This document shows positions 1 to 8,965 of a DNA stretch of 64,000 nt, piece by piece. Position numbers and translations under genes: made by a program. The first letter of the stretch is position 1. The number at the start of each line of letters is the position of its first letter. The notes under the pieces were generated by a model. The model saw only the letters and a list, made by a program, of their open reading frames with translations. It was not told the DNA's origin and made no database searches. The stretch covers positions 186,001 through 250,000 of the forward strand of contig NZ_CP176580.1 in assembly GCF_046271865.1 (NCBI RefSeq), given 5' to 3'. The stretch comes from Nitrincola salilacus (GTDB lineage: Bacteria > Pseudomonadota > Gammaproteobacteria > Pseudomonadales > Balneatricaceae).

Positions 1-1728
1 GGCTCGGCAGGAGGGAGTGTGAATCTGGTCACCAAGAGTGCCCAAACCGATGAAGATATGAATGCTTTTACACTCGCCTATGATCAGGGGCAACTTGGAC
101 GACTCACGGGTGATATCAACAGAGTGCTGACGGATAGCAGCGCACTGCGTCTGAATCTGCTGGCGCAAAAGGGTGGCGACTACTGGGACAATGGCGAAGA
201 GGATTATCAGACACTGGCAATTGCCCCCTCCTACTTCATGCAGCTGAGTGAACAGACGGATCTCACGCTTAATCTGTTCCACATGCGACAGGATAACACG
301 CCGGTTCTGGGCCTGCCCTTCGTCAACGATGTGGCGGCTGAGCAGTTGAACATTCCGGCTGGCCCGATTGCTGATCAACACTGGGACAACTACTACGGTG
401 TGAAAGGACGTGACTTTGAGAAGGTCGATGTGACAACCCTGACCGCTGTCGTTAATCATCAGATGAGTGATGCCTGGCGTTTGCGTAGCCAGACTCGATT
501 AGGTAAAACTGATCGACAGTCGATAACCTCACGTCCAGCCTTGGAAAATACCGGAACCCGTGATGATCCCGTTTATGATGGCAGTGTAAATCTGTCATCC
601 GATCGTACTGAGTTCAGTGAGACCGAGCTGTTTGTCACGCAATTGGATGCAATCGGTGAGATCCAAACCGGCAGTATCAAGCACGACCTGGTCGTTGGTG
701 CCGAACTATACCGTGAAAACAGTAAAACCCCCGGCATCGATATGTCGGATTTGGTGTTGTCTTCGGATACCGTTGATCTGTCTAATCCTGCTCGGGTGAC
801 AGCGAGTGGGCGTTGGCATAAGAATGGTTATGATGCCGATACAACCGCTAAAGGCCTGGCGACCTACCTGCTGAATACCACTACGCTGAATGAGTCATGG
901 CAGGTCAGTGGTGGCTTGCGCTATGAAGATTTTGAAGCGAAAGGCTATAAAACATCCCGCGATGAAAAGGTGCATGCGCGAACCCGGTCTGATCTGATCA
1001 GTTGGCAGGCGGGCATCAATTACAAACCGGCTCAGAACGGCAGTATCTATGCTTCCATCTCCAACTCTCAGGAGCCCAATGCCACCAATCTGGTCCTGCA
1101 AGGTAATGCATCCACAGCTGGCACTTATGCGAAGCTAGACCCACTGGAGTCTTATACCAAAGAGATCGGCACCAAATGGACATTGATGGATGAGCGTCTT
1201 CTGCTGGGGGCTGCGCTATTTGAGACCACCAAGGATGTTTACGATACGGTTGGTGATGAGATCACCACTTCCGGCCAACAGCGTAATCGTGGGCTGGAGC
1301 TCAGTGCGACCGGCCGTCTGACTGATCAGATCAATATGATTGCGACCTATACCAGGCAGAATGGCAAAGTGACTGAAGATGCGCCGAGCTCTTCGGGTGC
1401 AACGGCTGAGGGTAATGGGCTGACAGCCGCGCCGGATGATTCAGCGAGTCTGTGGTTGACCTACACGGCTGGTCCGCTGGTGGTGGGTGCTGGTGCCGAG
1501 TACAACAGCGGCAACACCTTCTGGCGCCGGCAGCAAGCCTATTATGAGACAGGCAGTGTTACATTGTTCAATGCGATGGCTAACTATACCTTCACTGATC
1601 AGCTTTCTGCTCAGTTGAATATCAGCAACCTCACTGATGAACATTACGTCACGGATTACAGTGCCCGAGGTCATTTCAGACCGGGCAATCCACGTAATAT
1701 CAGGTTGAGCATGACCTACAACTTCTAA
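1..1728 (+). CDS. TonB-dependent outer-membrane siderophore receptor (5' end missing)
   Basis: The gene enters from the left edge in frame 1, so only the last 575 residues are visible. The first residues read GSAGGSVNLVTKSA, the end of the plug domain of catecholate or hydroxamate siderophore receptors. The rest alternates aromatic and polar residues as in a 22-strand beta barrel and ends in a C-terminal phenylalanine (MTYNF), the signal used by the BAM machinery. The next gene is a PiuC/YbiX-type dioxygenase, a frequent partner of Fiu/PiuA receptors, so iron-siderophore uptake is inferred. The TonB box and signal peptide lie outside the window, and the exact ligand cannot be read. A hairpin terminator follows the stop codon. 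Confidence 0.92.
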   Translation, partial: GSAGGSVNLVTKSAQTDEDMNAFTLAYDQGQLGRLTGDINRVLTDSSALRLNLLAQKGGDYWDNGEEDYQTLAIAPSYFMQLSEQTDLTLNLFHMRQDNTPVLGLPFVNDVAAEQLNIPAGPIADQHWDNYYGVKGRDFEKVDVTTLTAVVNHQMSDAWRLRSQTRLGKTDRQSITSRPALENTGTRDDPVYDGSVNLSSDRTEFSETELFVTQLDAIGEIQTGSIKHDLVVGAELYRENSKTPGIDMSDLVLSSDTVDLSNPARVTASGRWHKNGYDADTTAKGLATYLLNTTTLNESWQVSGGLRYEDFEAKGYKTSRDEKVHARTRSDLISWQAGINYKPAQNGSIYASISNSQEPNATNLVLQGNASTAGTYAKLDPLESYTKEIGTKWTLMDERLLLGAALFETTKDVYDTVGDEITTSGQQRNRGLELSATGRLTDQINMIATYTRQNGKVTEDAPSSSGATAEGNGLTAAPDDSASLWLTYTAGPLVVGAGAEYNSGNTFWRRQQAYYETGSVTLFNAMANYTFTDQLSAQLNISNLTDEHYVTDYSARGHFRPGNPRNIRLSMTYNF

Positions 1729-1743
1729 ACCTGCTGCTCAGCC

Positions 1744-1772
1744 GGCCCTGCCTCAGTGCAGGGCCATTTTTG
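1744..1772 (+). terminator. Rho-independent terminator after the TonB receptor
   Basis: A 7-bp GC-rich stem (GGCCCTG at 1744-1750 and CAGGGCC at 1759-1765) with an 8-nt loop is followed by ATTTTTG. It sits 16 bases after the receptor stop codon. It suggests that piuC is only partly cotranscribed with the receptor or has its own promoter. Confidence 0.8.
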
Positions 1773-1819
1773 TTATATCAGCACCAGGATAGCGCCATAT
1801 AGAACGGGAGTAGAAACTT

Positions 1820-2518
1820 ATGTTGCTGCATCTGAAGCAGATTCTGAACCCGGTTCAGGTCAGGGAGATTCGCACGGCACTCCAGGCATCGGACTGGCAG
1901 GATGGCAAGCTGACCGCTGGCCATGCGGCGCGTCGGCAAAAGAGCAACTTACAACTGGATGAACGCTCACCACTGGCGGTTGAGTTAGGTAACGCTCTTT
2001 TGCAAATACTGGGTGGGCGCGAGGATTTCATGGCCGCCGCCTTACCTGCAAAAATTTATCCACCCATGTTCAATTGCTACTGCGATGGTGGCGAGTTCGG
2101 GTATCACATCGATAACGCGATCCGGCAGGTGCCGGGAACACCGGTCAAGATTCGTACTGATCTGTCAATGACGCTGTTTCTCAGCGAACCTCAGGATTAC
2201 GAAGGCGGGGAGCTGGTTATTGAGGATACATTTGGAACGCAATGTATAAAGCTGGCGGCCGGAGATATGGTGCTGTACCCGTCCAGCAGTCTACATCGAG
2301 TGACACCTGTAACAAAAGGGCAGCGGATCAGCGCTTTCTTCTGGTTGCAGAGCCTGGTGCGGGATAATGAGCAGCGGCGCACGCTCTATCAACTGGATCA
2401 GAGCATTCAGGGCTTGCGACGTAACCGGATAGAGGATGCTCAGGCAGACGCTGAGCATATCGAACGCCTGATTGGTGTGTATCACAACTTGCTGCGCCAG
2501 GGGAGTCAGACCAACTAG
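1820..2518 (+). CDS. piuC: PKHD-type Fe(II)/2-oxoglutarate dioxygenase, PiuC/YbiX family
   Basis: The 232-residue length is typical for the family. The iron ligands are visible as H96-x-D98 (in GYHIDN) and H159 (in SLHRV), with R169 as the 2-oxoglutarate-binding arginine, all at the positions expected for PiuC/YbiX. Family members are cytosolic oxygenases that travel with TonB-dependent siderophore receptors and are usually iron-repressed; the true substrate is unsettled. The start ATG has a GGGAG element upstream. It follows the receptor gene on the same strand, supporting an iron-uptake role. I saw no clear Fur box in the 47-base gap after the terminator. Confidence 0.93.
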   Translation: MLLHLKQILNPVQVREIRTALQASDWQDGKLTAGHAARRQKSNLQLDERSPLAVELGNALLQILGGREDFMAAALPAKIYPPMFNCYCDGGEFGYHIDNAIRQVPGTPVKIRTDLSMTLFLSEPQDYEGGELVIEDTFGTQCIKLAAGDMVLYPSSSLHRVTPVTKGQRISAFFWLQSLVRDNEQRRTLYQLDQSIQGLRRNRIEDAQADAEHIERLIGVYHNLLRQGSQTN

Positions 2519-2527
2519 CGCCAGGCA

Positions 2528-2586
2528 CTCTCAGGTACTCTCAGGCGCTCTCAGTCAGATAGAGGCAGATAGAGGCAGATAGAGGC
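2528..2586. repeat. Two adjacent triplicated 10-bp tandem repeats
   Basis: CTCTCAG recurs with a 10-bp period at 2528, 2538 and 2548. It is directly followed by three perfect copies of AGATAGAGGC at 2557-2566, 2567-2576 and 2577-2586. The first set fills the gap after piuC. The second set lies inside the 3' end of the minus-strand dehydrogenase gene, where each copy is read in a different frame and supplies the final residues. Confidence 0.9.
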
Positions 2587-3643
2587 TGGATGATTTGATA
2601 TCCGCCAGTCTGGCACAGCCACAGAGCGCCATGGTGGCCTCCAGTTCGTCGCGAAGAATGCGCAGGATATGCGCAACGCCGAACGGGCCGGCAACGGCGA
2701 GTGCATAAAAAACCGAGCGCCCCAGTAATACGGCATCCGCACCTGAAGCCAGCGCCTTGAAAATATCGCTGCCACGCCGGATACCGCTGTCCAGCAGGAC
2801 AGGTATCTCTGCCGGGACAGATCGTCGAATTGCAGGCAACACCTCAATTGTAGACGGCTGACTGTCCAGAACACGGCCTCCGTGATTGGACACGATAATC
2901 CCCTGTACACCCAGTTCGACAGCCTGCTGCGCATCTGCCGGGTGCATGACGCCTTTGAGAATAACCGGAAGGTGAGTCTGGCGGATGATCTCAGCGAGAG
3001 TGTTCCAGTTTGGTGCCTGTTGCATCCAGCAGGCAAAGACAGAGTCTCCGGCTTCGGGCTTGGGCAGTCCCTGCAGATTGACCGCAGCCACCGTATCAGG
3101 CAGGCGGAAACCGCTGCGCTGCTCGGCGTTGCGAACACCATTGATAGGGGCATCTGCCGTCACGACCAGTGCCCGATAACCGGCCGCTTCAGCGCGGCGA
3201 ATCAGGTTTAGAGTATCGTCGGGATCTGGTTGGCAATAGAGCTGGAACCAACGCGCGGTATCGGGCGCTATCTGTGCAACCTCCTCGAGTGTTGAGCTGG
3301 CCAGCGTGGAGAGGCAGAAGCCAACTCCCTGCGCGGCGGCAGCTTGAACACTGGCCAGTTCACCCATCGGATGGGCCAGCTTCTGATAGGCCAGAGGAGC
3401 TATCAGCAGGGGCAGGGTAAGTGTCTGGCCGAACAGCTCTGTACGGCAGTCACCCTGGCCGAGGCCATCCACGAGTATCCTCTGTTGCAGTAGCAAGGTA
3501 TCGAGTTGGGATCGGTTACGCTGCTGCGTGAAGCCATCCATTGAGGCGCCTGAGATATAAGCCCAGATGTCGGCTGGCAACAGAGTTTGAGCGCGATGCT
3601 GGTAATCTTCCAATGAGCACAGGTCGGCAGGGATGGCAGACAT
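2555..3643 (-). CDS. FMN-dependent alpha-hydroxy-acid dehydrogenase/oxidase (LldD/glycolate-oxidase superfamily)
   Basis: The 362-residue protein has the FMN-dependent TIM-barrel signature. Visible motifs are Y29 in AYISGA, QLY near 134-136, K230 in ILKGV, the catalytic H254 and R257 in VSNHGGRVLD, and the FMN-phosphate segment LLDSGIRRG through ADAVLLGR (about 283-309). These enzymes oxidise L-2-hydroxy acids such as lactate, glycolate or mandelate to 2-oxo acids; the substrate cannot be assigned here. No membrane-anchoring insert is evident, so a soluble oxidase type is as likely as a quinone-linked dehydrogenase. It lies 32 bases downstream of the osmC-like gene on the same strand, a probable operon. 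Its extreme C-terminus is built from a triplicated 10-bp repeat and is probably not conserved. Confidence 0.88.
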   Translation of the reverse strand: MSAIPADLCSLEDYQHRAQTLLPADIWAYISGASMDGFTQQRNRSQLDTLLLQQRILVDGLGQGDCRTELFGQTLTLPLLIAPLAYQKLAHPMGELASVQAAAAQGVGFCLSTLASSTLEEVAQIAPDTARWFQLYCQPDPDDTLNLIRRAEAAGYRALVVTADAPINGVRNAEQRSGFRLPDTVAAVNLQGLPKPEAGDSVFACWMQQAPNWNTLAEIIRQTHLPVILKGVMHPADAQQAVELGVQGIIVSNHGGRVLDSQPSTIEVLPAIRRSVPAEIPVLLDSGIRRGSDIFKALASGADAVLLGRSVFYALAVAGPFGVAHILRILRDELEATMALCGCARLADIKSSSLYLPLSASI

Positions 3644-3675
3644 AACGATTCCATTCAGTCAAAACACGAATCATA

Positions 3676-4113
3676 TCAGGCCAGGTTGTGCAGTACATCG
3701 GTTTCCAGACGGGTATTGTCATGCAGTGGGCAGCGCTCACAGACCTGATCCAGAAACGTCTTTTTATCTTCAAGGCTCAAATCAGCGTCGATCTCGGCAC
3801 GGATTCTTATCTGCTGAAACCCGGTACGATCATCGGTCGGCTTGCCGAGCAGTCCGGCAGGATTATAGTCACCCTCCACCCAGATCGTCATGCCACGCAG
3901 ATTGATCTTCTGCTGCATCGCTACGATGCGGCCGATGGTGCCGATACAGCCCGCCATCGCAAACATGTAATACTCAAGAGGCGTAGGTCCCTGGCCTGTG
4001 CCACGCGCAGCCACTGGCTGGTCAATCAGTAATCGGTGTTCACCTATCTGGGCTTCGACAACAAAGTTATCGTTCAGAGAGGCCGTAACGGCAACTGTTT
4101 TGGTCTGGCTCAT
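3676..4113 (-). CDS. OsmC/Ohr family protein
   Basis: The 145-residue protein has the OsmC fold pattern: an N-terminal beta region, the helix with the peroxidatic cysteine C56 (MAGCIGTIGR), and a second conserved cysteine region CERCPLHDN (C125 and C128). Family members detoxify organic hydroperoxides with thiol chemistry; some YhfA-like members have no proven activity. The start ATG has an AAAGG ribosome site. Upstream at 4125-4165 the DNA is very AT-rich, a plausible promoter region, but no clean -35/-10 pair is visible. It probably leads an operon with the hydroxy-acid dehydrogenase, whose oxidase activity could produce peroxide (inference). Confidence 0.87.
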   Translation of the reverse strand: MSQTKTVAVTASLNDNFVVEAQIGEHRLLIDQPVAARGTGQGPTPLEYYMFAMAGCIGTIGRIVAMQQKINLRGMTIWVEGDYNPAGLLGKPTDDRTGFQQIRIRAEIDADLSLEDKKTFLDQVCERCPLHDNTRLETDVLHNLA

Positions 4114-4221
4114 GGCAACCTTTCATTAAATTAATTAAAGCATTAAATTAAATAAATCTAATATATAGTGTGCCAGTTCAGAATACCAGCGCGCTCAGGT
4201 GGTGATACTGATCTGAATCAA

Positions 4222-5574
4222 TCAGTGCGGATCTTGAGACTCGCTGCTTGCTGTCTCTGTCTGCTCGTCCTGCAGAATGATCTTCTTGATGCGGTGCGTC
4301 AGCCACCAGACCGTGCCGACAACAAAGGGTACGGCAATGGCAGTACCGACATCCTTGTTAATATCGATGCCCAGTGGCTCCAGCGCCCCGAGCAGATAGC
4401 GGATCAGGCTGATACCGTAATAGCTGATGGCGGCAATGGAGAGGCCCTCCACCGTTTCCTGCATGCGTAACTGCACTTTGGAGCGGCGGTTCATGGAGGC
4501 AAGGAGGCCACGATTCTGCTCTTCAAGCTTCAGGTCAACACGGGTGCGGATCAGGTCGCCGGCACGTTCGATACGGCGTGCCAGGTCCTCCAGCCGGCTG
4601 CCGACCGATTCGCAGGTGCTGGCGGCAGGTGTCAGGCGGCGGCTGAAGAAGGCGGCCAGTGTGAAGTTGGGGCCTGCATCCAGCTCTTTCAGCTCTTCCA
4701 GTCGTTTCATCACCAGTTGGTAATAGGCCTGAGTCGCAGCGAAGCGTGACATGGTGTTGGCGCGATAACGTTCGATCTGCGCCGCCATGGAGGTCAGGCG
4801 GCGCAACAACTGCCGCTCCTCTTCAAGCCCTTCGGTATCCGATAGTTGGGTGATCATATCGGCCAGTTGCTGATCGAGTCGTCCCAGCTCCGGGGCCAGA
4901 TCACGCGCTGGCTGCGCGCCCAGCAGTGCCATCAAGCGGTAGGTTTCCAGCTCCAGTACCCGCAGGATCAAACGGCCGGTCTGGTTATCGTTCAGGCCAT
5001 GGTTCTGCAGCAGGATGCGGCCAGAGCCATCACCATGCAGTCGAAATGCGCTCCACAAGGTCGCGGAGCCCTCCAGCAGGCGACCGCTGACGAGACGCTG
5101 CCCCTCGAAACACTCGGCAAGCGTTTCGCGGTCGAGTTGTTCAGCTTCAGGGCTGACAACCTCAAGATGCAAGGCTACCACCAGTTGCCCCGGGACCTCT
5201 TGCAGCCAGTCCGCTGGCAGCATTGAGAGCGTCGGATGGCTGAACGGCAGGCTGTTAGTGCCCGGACGAAGGAAGGTATAGGTGACAAATTCAAGATGTC
5301 GCTCCCAGCGCACTTCGAACTCACCAAAGCGCTGATGAAAACTGGTTTCATGGTCGGCTGGTGGGTTGACGCCATAGCGGATGCACAGGTTTCGCAGGTG
5401 CTGAAAATCGCGTTCACGGTCCTCATCTGCCAGTAACAGCGCAAGGTGCGAGATCCGTACCGGACTGGCTATGACCGGGAAGGGCCGGGCATGCAGCTCA
5501 TGATAGAGAGCCTCACGGGCAGGATGCAGCTGCAGTGGTAGAATACTGAGCGCAGAGGAGCTGTTGTCTGGCAC
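4222..5574 (-). CDS. DUF3422 family membrane protein
   Basis: The 450-residue protein begins with a conserved segment around HELHARPFP (residues 26-34), continues with a long helical, partly coiled-coil middle rich in Glu, Arg and Leu (about 230-370), and ends with hydrophobic segments around 375-430 (GLSIAAISYYGISLIRYLLG and AIAVPFVVGTVWWLTHRIKK). This matches the DUF3422 family, found widely in proteobacteria and of unknown function. It is probably an inner-membrane protein anchored at its C-terminus. It is isolated on the minus strand, divergent from gmk, with a 180-base gap that shows no obvious element. Confidence 0.8.
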   Translation of the reverse strand: MPDNSSSALSILPLQLHPAREALYHELHARPFPVIASPVRISHLALLLADEDRERDFQHLRNLCIRYGVNPPADHETSFHQRFGEFEVRWERHLEFVTYTFLRPGTNSLPFSHPTLSMLPADWLQEVPGQLVVALHLEVVSPEAEQLDRETLAECFEGQRLVSGRLLEGSATLWSAFRLHGDGSGRILLQNHGLNDNQTGRLILRVLELETYRLMALLGAQPARDLAPELGRLDQQLADMITQLSDTEGLEEERQLLRRLTSMAAQIERYRANTMSRFAATQAYYQLVMKRLEELKELDAGPNFTLAAFFSRRLTPAASTCESVGSRLEDLARRIERAGDLIRTRVDLKLEEQNRGLLASMNRRSKVQLRMQETVEGLSIAAISYYGISLIRYLLGALEPLGIDINKDVGTAIAVPFVVGTVWWLTHRIKKIILQDEQTETASSESQDPH

Positions 5575-5753
5575 GATAAACCCTTCCTGAATGACGATCT
5601 GTTTGCATGATGCTGGCTCAGGCGGCTGCTTGCAAGCCTCTGTCGACCGGTGCGCGCCATATCAATAGATCTGAACTGCCGGGTAAGGCATAATTCGCAG
5701 TTGTAAAACCAGCGTAGTGTCCTTGAATCAAGACCAGTAAGAGCGAATCCATC

Positions 5754-6374
5754 ATGAGCTTAGGAACCCTTTATGTGATCTCTGCCCCATCGGGTGCCGG
5801 CAAGACCAGTCTGGTCAAGGCACTGCTGGAGCGTGATGAACAGATAGTCGTATCGGTATCCCATACCACCCGTGCGATCAGACCTGGCGAAATCGATGGC
5901 AAAGCCTATAACTTCACGACGCGAGAGGCCTTCACCCAAATGGTGGGTGAGGGTGTATTTCTGGAGTACGCCGAGGTGTTCGGTAATCTGTATGGCACGT
6001 CGCAGGTGTGGGTCAGGGAGCAGCTTCAGGCGGGCCGGGATGTGATCCTGGAGATAGACTGGCAGGGCGCACAACAGGTCAGACGCCTGATGCCGGAGAT
6101 GGTATCCGTTTTTATTCTGCCGCCGAGTCGTGATGCGTTGCTGCAGCGTTTGACCGGTAGAGGGCAGGACTCTGAAGAAGTGATCGCCGGGCGTATGTCT
6201 CAGGCTGTCAGTGAAATGAGTCACTACCCCGAATTTGATTACCTGATCATCAACGACGACTTCGATGAAGCACTGGCCGATATGACCAGTCTGTTCCGCG
6301 GACGCCGTCTGCGACAGGAGATTCAGCAGCAGCGGCATCAAAACTTATTGATCGATCTCTTGTCTATACATTGA
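5754..6374 (+). CDS. gmk: Guanylate kinase
   Basis: GMP is phosphorylated by ATP to GDP. The P-loop APSGAGKTS is at residues 11-19 and the GMP-binding motif TRAIRPGEIDG at about 40-49, both characteristic of guanylate kinase. The length of 206 residues matches the E. coli enzyme. It heads the conserved gmk-rpoZ-spoT cluster, which groups GMP metabolism with (p)ppGpp control. The upstream ribosome site is weak (AAGAG). Confidence 0.97.
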   Translation: MSLGTLYVISAPSGAGKTSLVKALLERDEQIVVSVSHTTRAIRPGEIDGKAYNFTTREAFTQMVGEGVFLEYAEVFGNLYGTSQVWVREQLQAGRDVILEIDWQGAQQVRRLMPEMVSVFILPPSRDALLQRLTGRGQDSEEVIAGRMSQAVSEMSHYPEFDYLIINDDFDEALADMTSLFRGRRLRQEIQQQRHQNLLIDLLSIH

Positions 6375-6436
6375 TCAACCAGTACACTACGCGGTTCTTC
6401 TGATTTCAATATGTTTATCTGTTTTTGGGGTACGAA

Positions 6437-6649
6437 ATGGCTCGTGTAACCGTTGAAGATTGTCTTGATAATGTTGATAACCGGTTTGAGCTGGTGATGG
6501 TAGCTTCCAAGCGTGCCCGTCAGTTGGCAACAGGCGGTAAAGATGCCAAGGTTGACTGGGAAAACGACAAGCCGACTGTTGTTGCACTGCGCGAAATCAG
6601 TGAAGGTTTTATCGATAGAACGATTCTGGATGGTATCGAAGATATCTGA
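6437..6649 (+). CDS. rpoZ: RNA polymerase omega subunit
   Basis: The protein is 70 residues starting MARVTVEDCLDNVDNRFELV, the conserved omega N-terminus that binds the beta-prime C-terminus. An in-frame TTG exists 12 bases upstream, but the ATG at 6437 preceded by GGGG at 6427-6430 fits the family start. It is shorter than E. coli omega (91 residues) and lacks the extended acidic tail. It lies 62 bases after gmk and 96 bases before spoT, as in E. coli. Omega helps form a ppGpp site on RNA polymerase in E. coli. Confidence 0.97.
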   Translation: MARVTVEDCLDNVDNRFELVMVASKRARQLATGGKDAKVDWENDKPTVVALREISEGFIDRTILDGIEDI

Positions 6650-6745
6650 TCTCCTCTTTTCCTCTGCTCGTATATGCGGCATCATCAAGGTTAACAGCCC
6701 CTTAGCAGGACAGCACTCGGTTATACCCGTGCTACCGGAGGATTG

Positions 6746-8866
6746 ATGCCAACCATCGACGAACTGTCACACCGTTTGACAGAGTACCTCGAACCTGAAC
6801 AGGTTCGACAGGTTCGTCGTGCCTATTTCTATGCCGAACAGGCGCATGATGGTCAGCGGCGCAAGAGTGGCGAACCCTATGTTACTCACCCGCTGGCAGT
6901 CGCCTCTATTCTCTCTGCCATGCATATGGACCATCAAAGCCTGATGTCGGCCATGTTGCATGATGTGATTGAAGATACCGAGATCACCTACAGCGGCATT
7001 GAGGAGCAGTTCGACAAGGCGGTGGCCACAATCGTCGAGGGCGTTTCTAAGCTGACCCATCTGGAGTTTGAAACCCGGGCGGAAGCTCAGGCCGAGAACT
7101 TTCAGAAGATGGTGCTGGCGATGGCGACGGATATCCGTGTCATTATCGTCAAGCTGGCTGATCGGCTGCACAATATGCGCACCCTGGGTGCGATGCCGGC
7201 AGCCAAACAGCGGCGCATTGCGCGCGAAACACTGGATATCTATGCACCGGTCGCTGCCCGTCTGGGGATGAGAGATCTGCAGGTTGAACTGGAAGATCTG
7301 GCGTTTCAGGCGCACCATCCGATGCGGGCCAAGTATATCCGTCGTGCTGTGGTCAAGGCACGAGGACAGCGTCGAGACATCATCACTCAGATAGAGGAAT
7401 CGATCCGAACCCGCCTTTCCATGGAGGGGCTGAAGGGGATAGTTTCCGGGCGCGAAAAGCATCTGTACAGCATCTATCGCAAGATGAAGACGCAGCGCAA
7501 GGCGTTCGTCGATATCATGGATGTGTTTGCTTTCAGAGTTGTCACCGAGTCGGTGGATGAGTGCTATCGCATTCTGGGTGCCGTACATAATCTATATAAG
7601 CCGGTTCCCGGCCGCTTCAAGGACTATATCGCGATACCCAAGGCGAATGGCTATCAGTCATTGCATACGGCTCTGTTCGGTGCCAGGGATATCACCATCG
7701 AAGTACAGATCCGTACCCGGGAGATGGATGCCGTTGCCAGCCAGGGAATAGCCGAGCACAGCCATTACAAGATGTATGGTGATTCCGACAGCGCGGTTGG
7801 CTCCTACAATCGCGCCCGTAAATGGGTTCAGGGGCTGCTGGAGATGCAGCAGCGTGCCGGTGATTCGATGGAGTTCATCGATCATGTGAAAAAGGATCTG
7901 TTCCCGGACGAGGTCTATGTTTTCACACCCAAGGGGCGGATTCTGGAACTGCCTAATGGCGCAACGCCGATCGATTTTGCCTATGCCGTGCATACGGATA
8001 TCGGTAACTCCTGCGTTTCCTGCCGTATCAATAAACGCCTGGCCCCACTGTCTCAGCCACTGCAGAGTGGTCAGACAGTCGAAGTGGTGACAACGCCGCG
8101 TGCGCAGCCAAATATGGCCTGGTTGAACTTTGTCGTGACCGGCAAGGCGAGATCAAGTATCCGTCACTTTCTGAAAAATCAGCAGCGGCATGAGTCGGTT
8201 GAGTTGGGTCGCAGGTTACTGAATCAGTTCCTCGGCAACTATGGCAGTTCACTGGATGCGATAGATCAGGAGAAGATGGCGCAGGTGCTCAAGGATTCTA
8301 ATCTGGCCTCTCAGCAGGATCTGCTGGAAGAGATCGGCATGGGCAATCGTATGGCATACGTTGTTGCACGGCAGCTGAAACCAGACACCATGGATGATGA
8401 GTCAGGCGAAGTCAGTACGCCACGTGGCAAGCCTCTGGCGATTCAGGGAGCCGAGGGGATGGTGCTGCAATATGCCAAGTGCTGTCATCCGATTCCCGGT
8501 GATACCATTATTGGCCATATCAGCAGCGGTCGGGGCATGGTCGTACACCGTACCGATTGCCGGAATCTCGGCTCACTGCGTGATGATCCACAAAAGTGCA
8601 TCTTCCTTGATTGGTCTCAGTCGGGAGAGGAGGAGTATGCCGTCAGTCTGAATATCGAGGTGGAGTCCCAGCGGGGCATCATTGCCAATCTGGCATCCGC
8701 CGTATCCAGCGCCTCCGCCAATATTATCAAGATCGACAGTGGCGAGCGTGAAGGGCAGATGTACAAAGTCGAGATGGAGCTGCTGGTGGCAGACCGCGTA
8801 CATCTGGCTCGAGTCATACGCAAACTGCGTCGCCTGCGACCGGTTACCCGCATTACCCGTCCCTAG
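6746..8866 (+). CDS. spoT: Bifunctional (p)ppGpp synthetase/hydrolase SpoT
   Basis: The 706-residue protein has the full RSH architecture: an HD hydrolase domain with H48, H72-D73 and E76-D77 (LHDVIEDT), a RelA/SpoT synthetase domain (about 235-350, GREKHLYSIYRKMKTQ), a TGS domain (about 387-449, DEVYVFTPKGRI), a conserved CCHP patch, and a C-terminal ACT domain (about 625-706). The intact HD residues show it can hydrolyse (p)ppGpp; the synthetase domain is usually weak in SpoT. An in-frame TTG lies one codon upstream, but the ATG at 6746 is spaced better from GGAGG at 6737-6741. It closes the gmk-rpoZ-spoT cluster. Confidence 0.97.
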   Translation: MPTIDELSHRLTEYLEPEQVRQVRRAYFYAEQAHDGQRRKSGEPYVTHPLAVASILSAMHMDHQSLMSAMLHDVIEDTEITYSGIEEQFDKAVATIVEGVSKLTHLEFETRAEAQAENFQKMVLAMATDIRVIIVKLADRLHNMRTLGAMPAAKQRRIARETLDIYAPVAARLGMRDLQVELEDLAFQAHHPMRAKYIRRAVVKARGQRRDIITQIEESIRTRLSMEGLKGIVSGREKHLYSIYRKMKTQRKAFVDIMDVFAFRVVTESVDECYRILGAVHNLYKPVPGRFKDYIAIPKANGYQSLHTALFGARDITIEVQIRTREMDAVASQGIAEHSHYKMYGDSDSAVGSYNRARKWVQGLLEMQQRAGDSMEFIDHVKKDLFPDEVYVFTPKGRILELPNGATPIDFAYAVHTDIGNSCVSCRINKRLAPLSQPLQSGQTVEVVTTPRAQPNMAWLNFVVTGKARSSIRHFLKNQQRHESVELGRRLLNQFLGNYGSSLDAIDQEKMAQVLKDSNLASQQDLLEEIGMGNRMAYVVARQLKPDTMDDESGEVSTPRGKPLAIQGAEGMVLQYAKCCHPIPGDTIIGHISSGRGMVVHRTDCRNLGSLRDDPQKCIFLDWSQSGEEEYAVSLNIEVESQRGIIANLASAVSSASANIIKIDSGEREGQMYKVEMELLVADRVHLARVIRKLRRLRPVTRITRP

Positions 8867-8965
8867 TAGCCAGTGATAATTAGTCAGGTTCCCGTATTGT
8901 TCTGCTAAACTGCAGCAAGAATTGATGTGCCGTTTCAGCCTAAATGATTGGCAGGAGGTAATAAG

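Noticed and set aside
6767..7588. 273-codon open frame antisense to spoT
   Set aside because: It lies fully inside a well-supported gene and shows low-complexity His/Arg/Gln composition typical of a mirrored frame.
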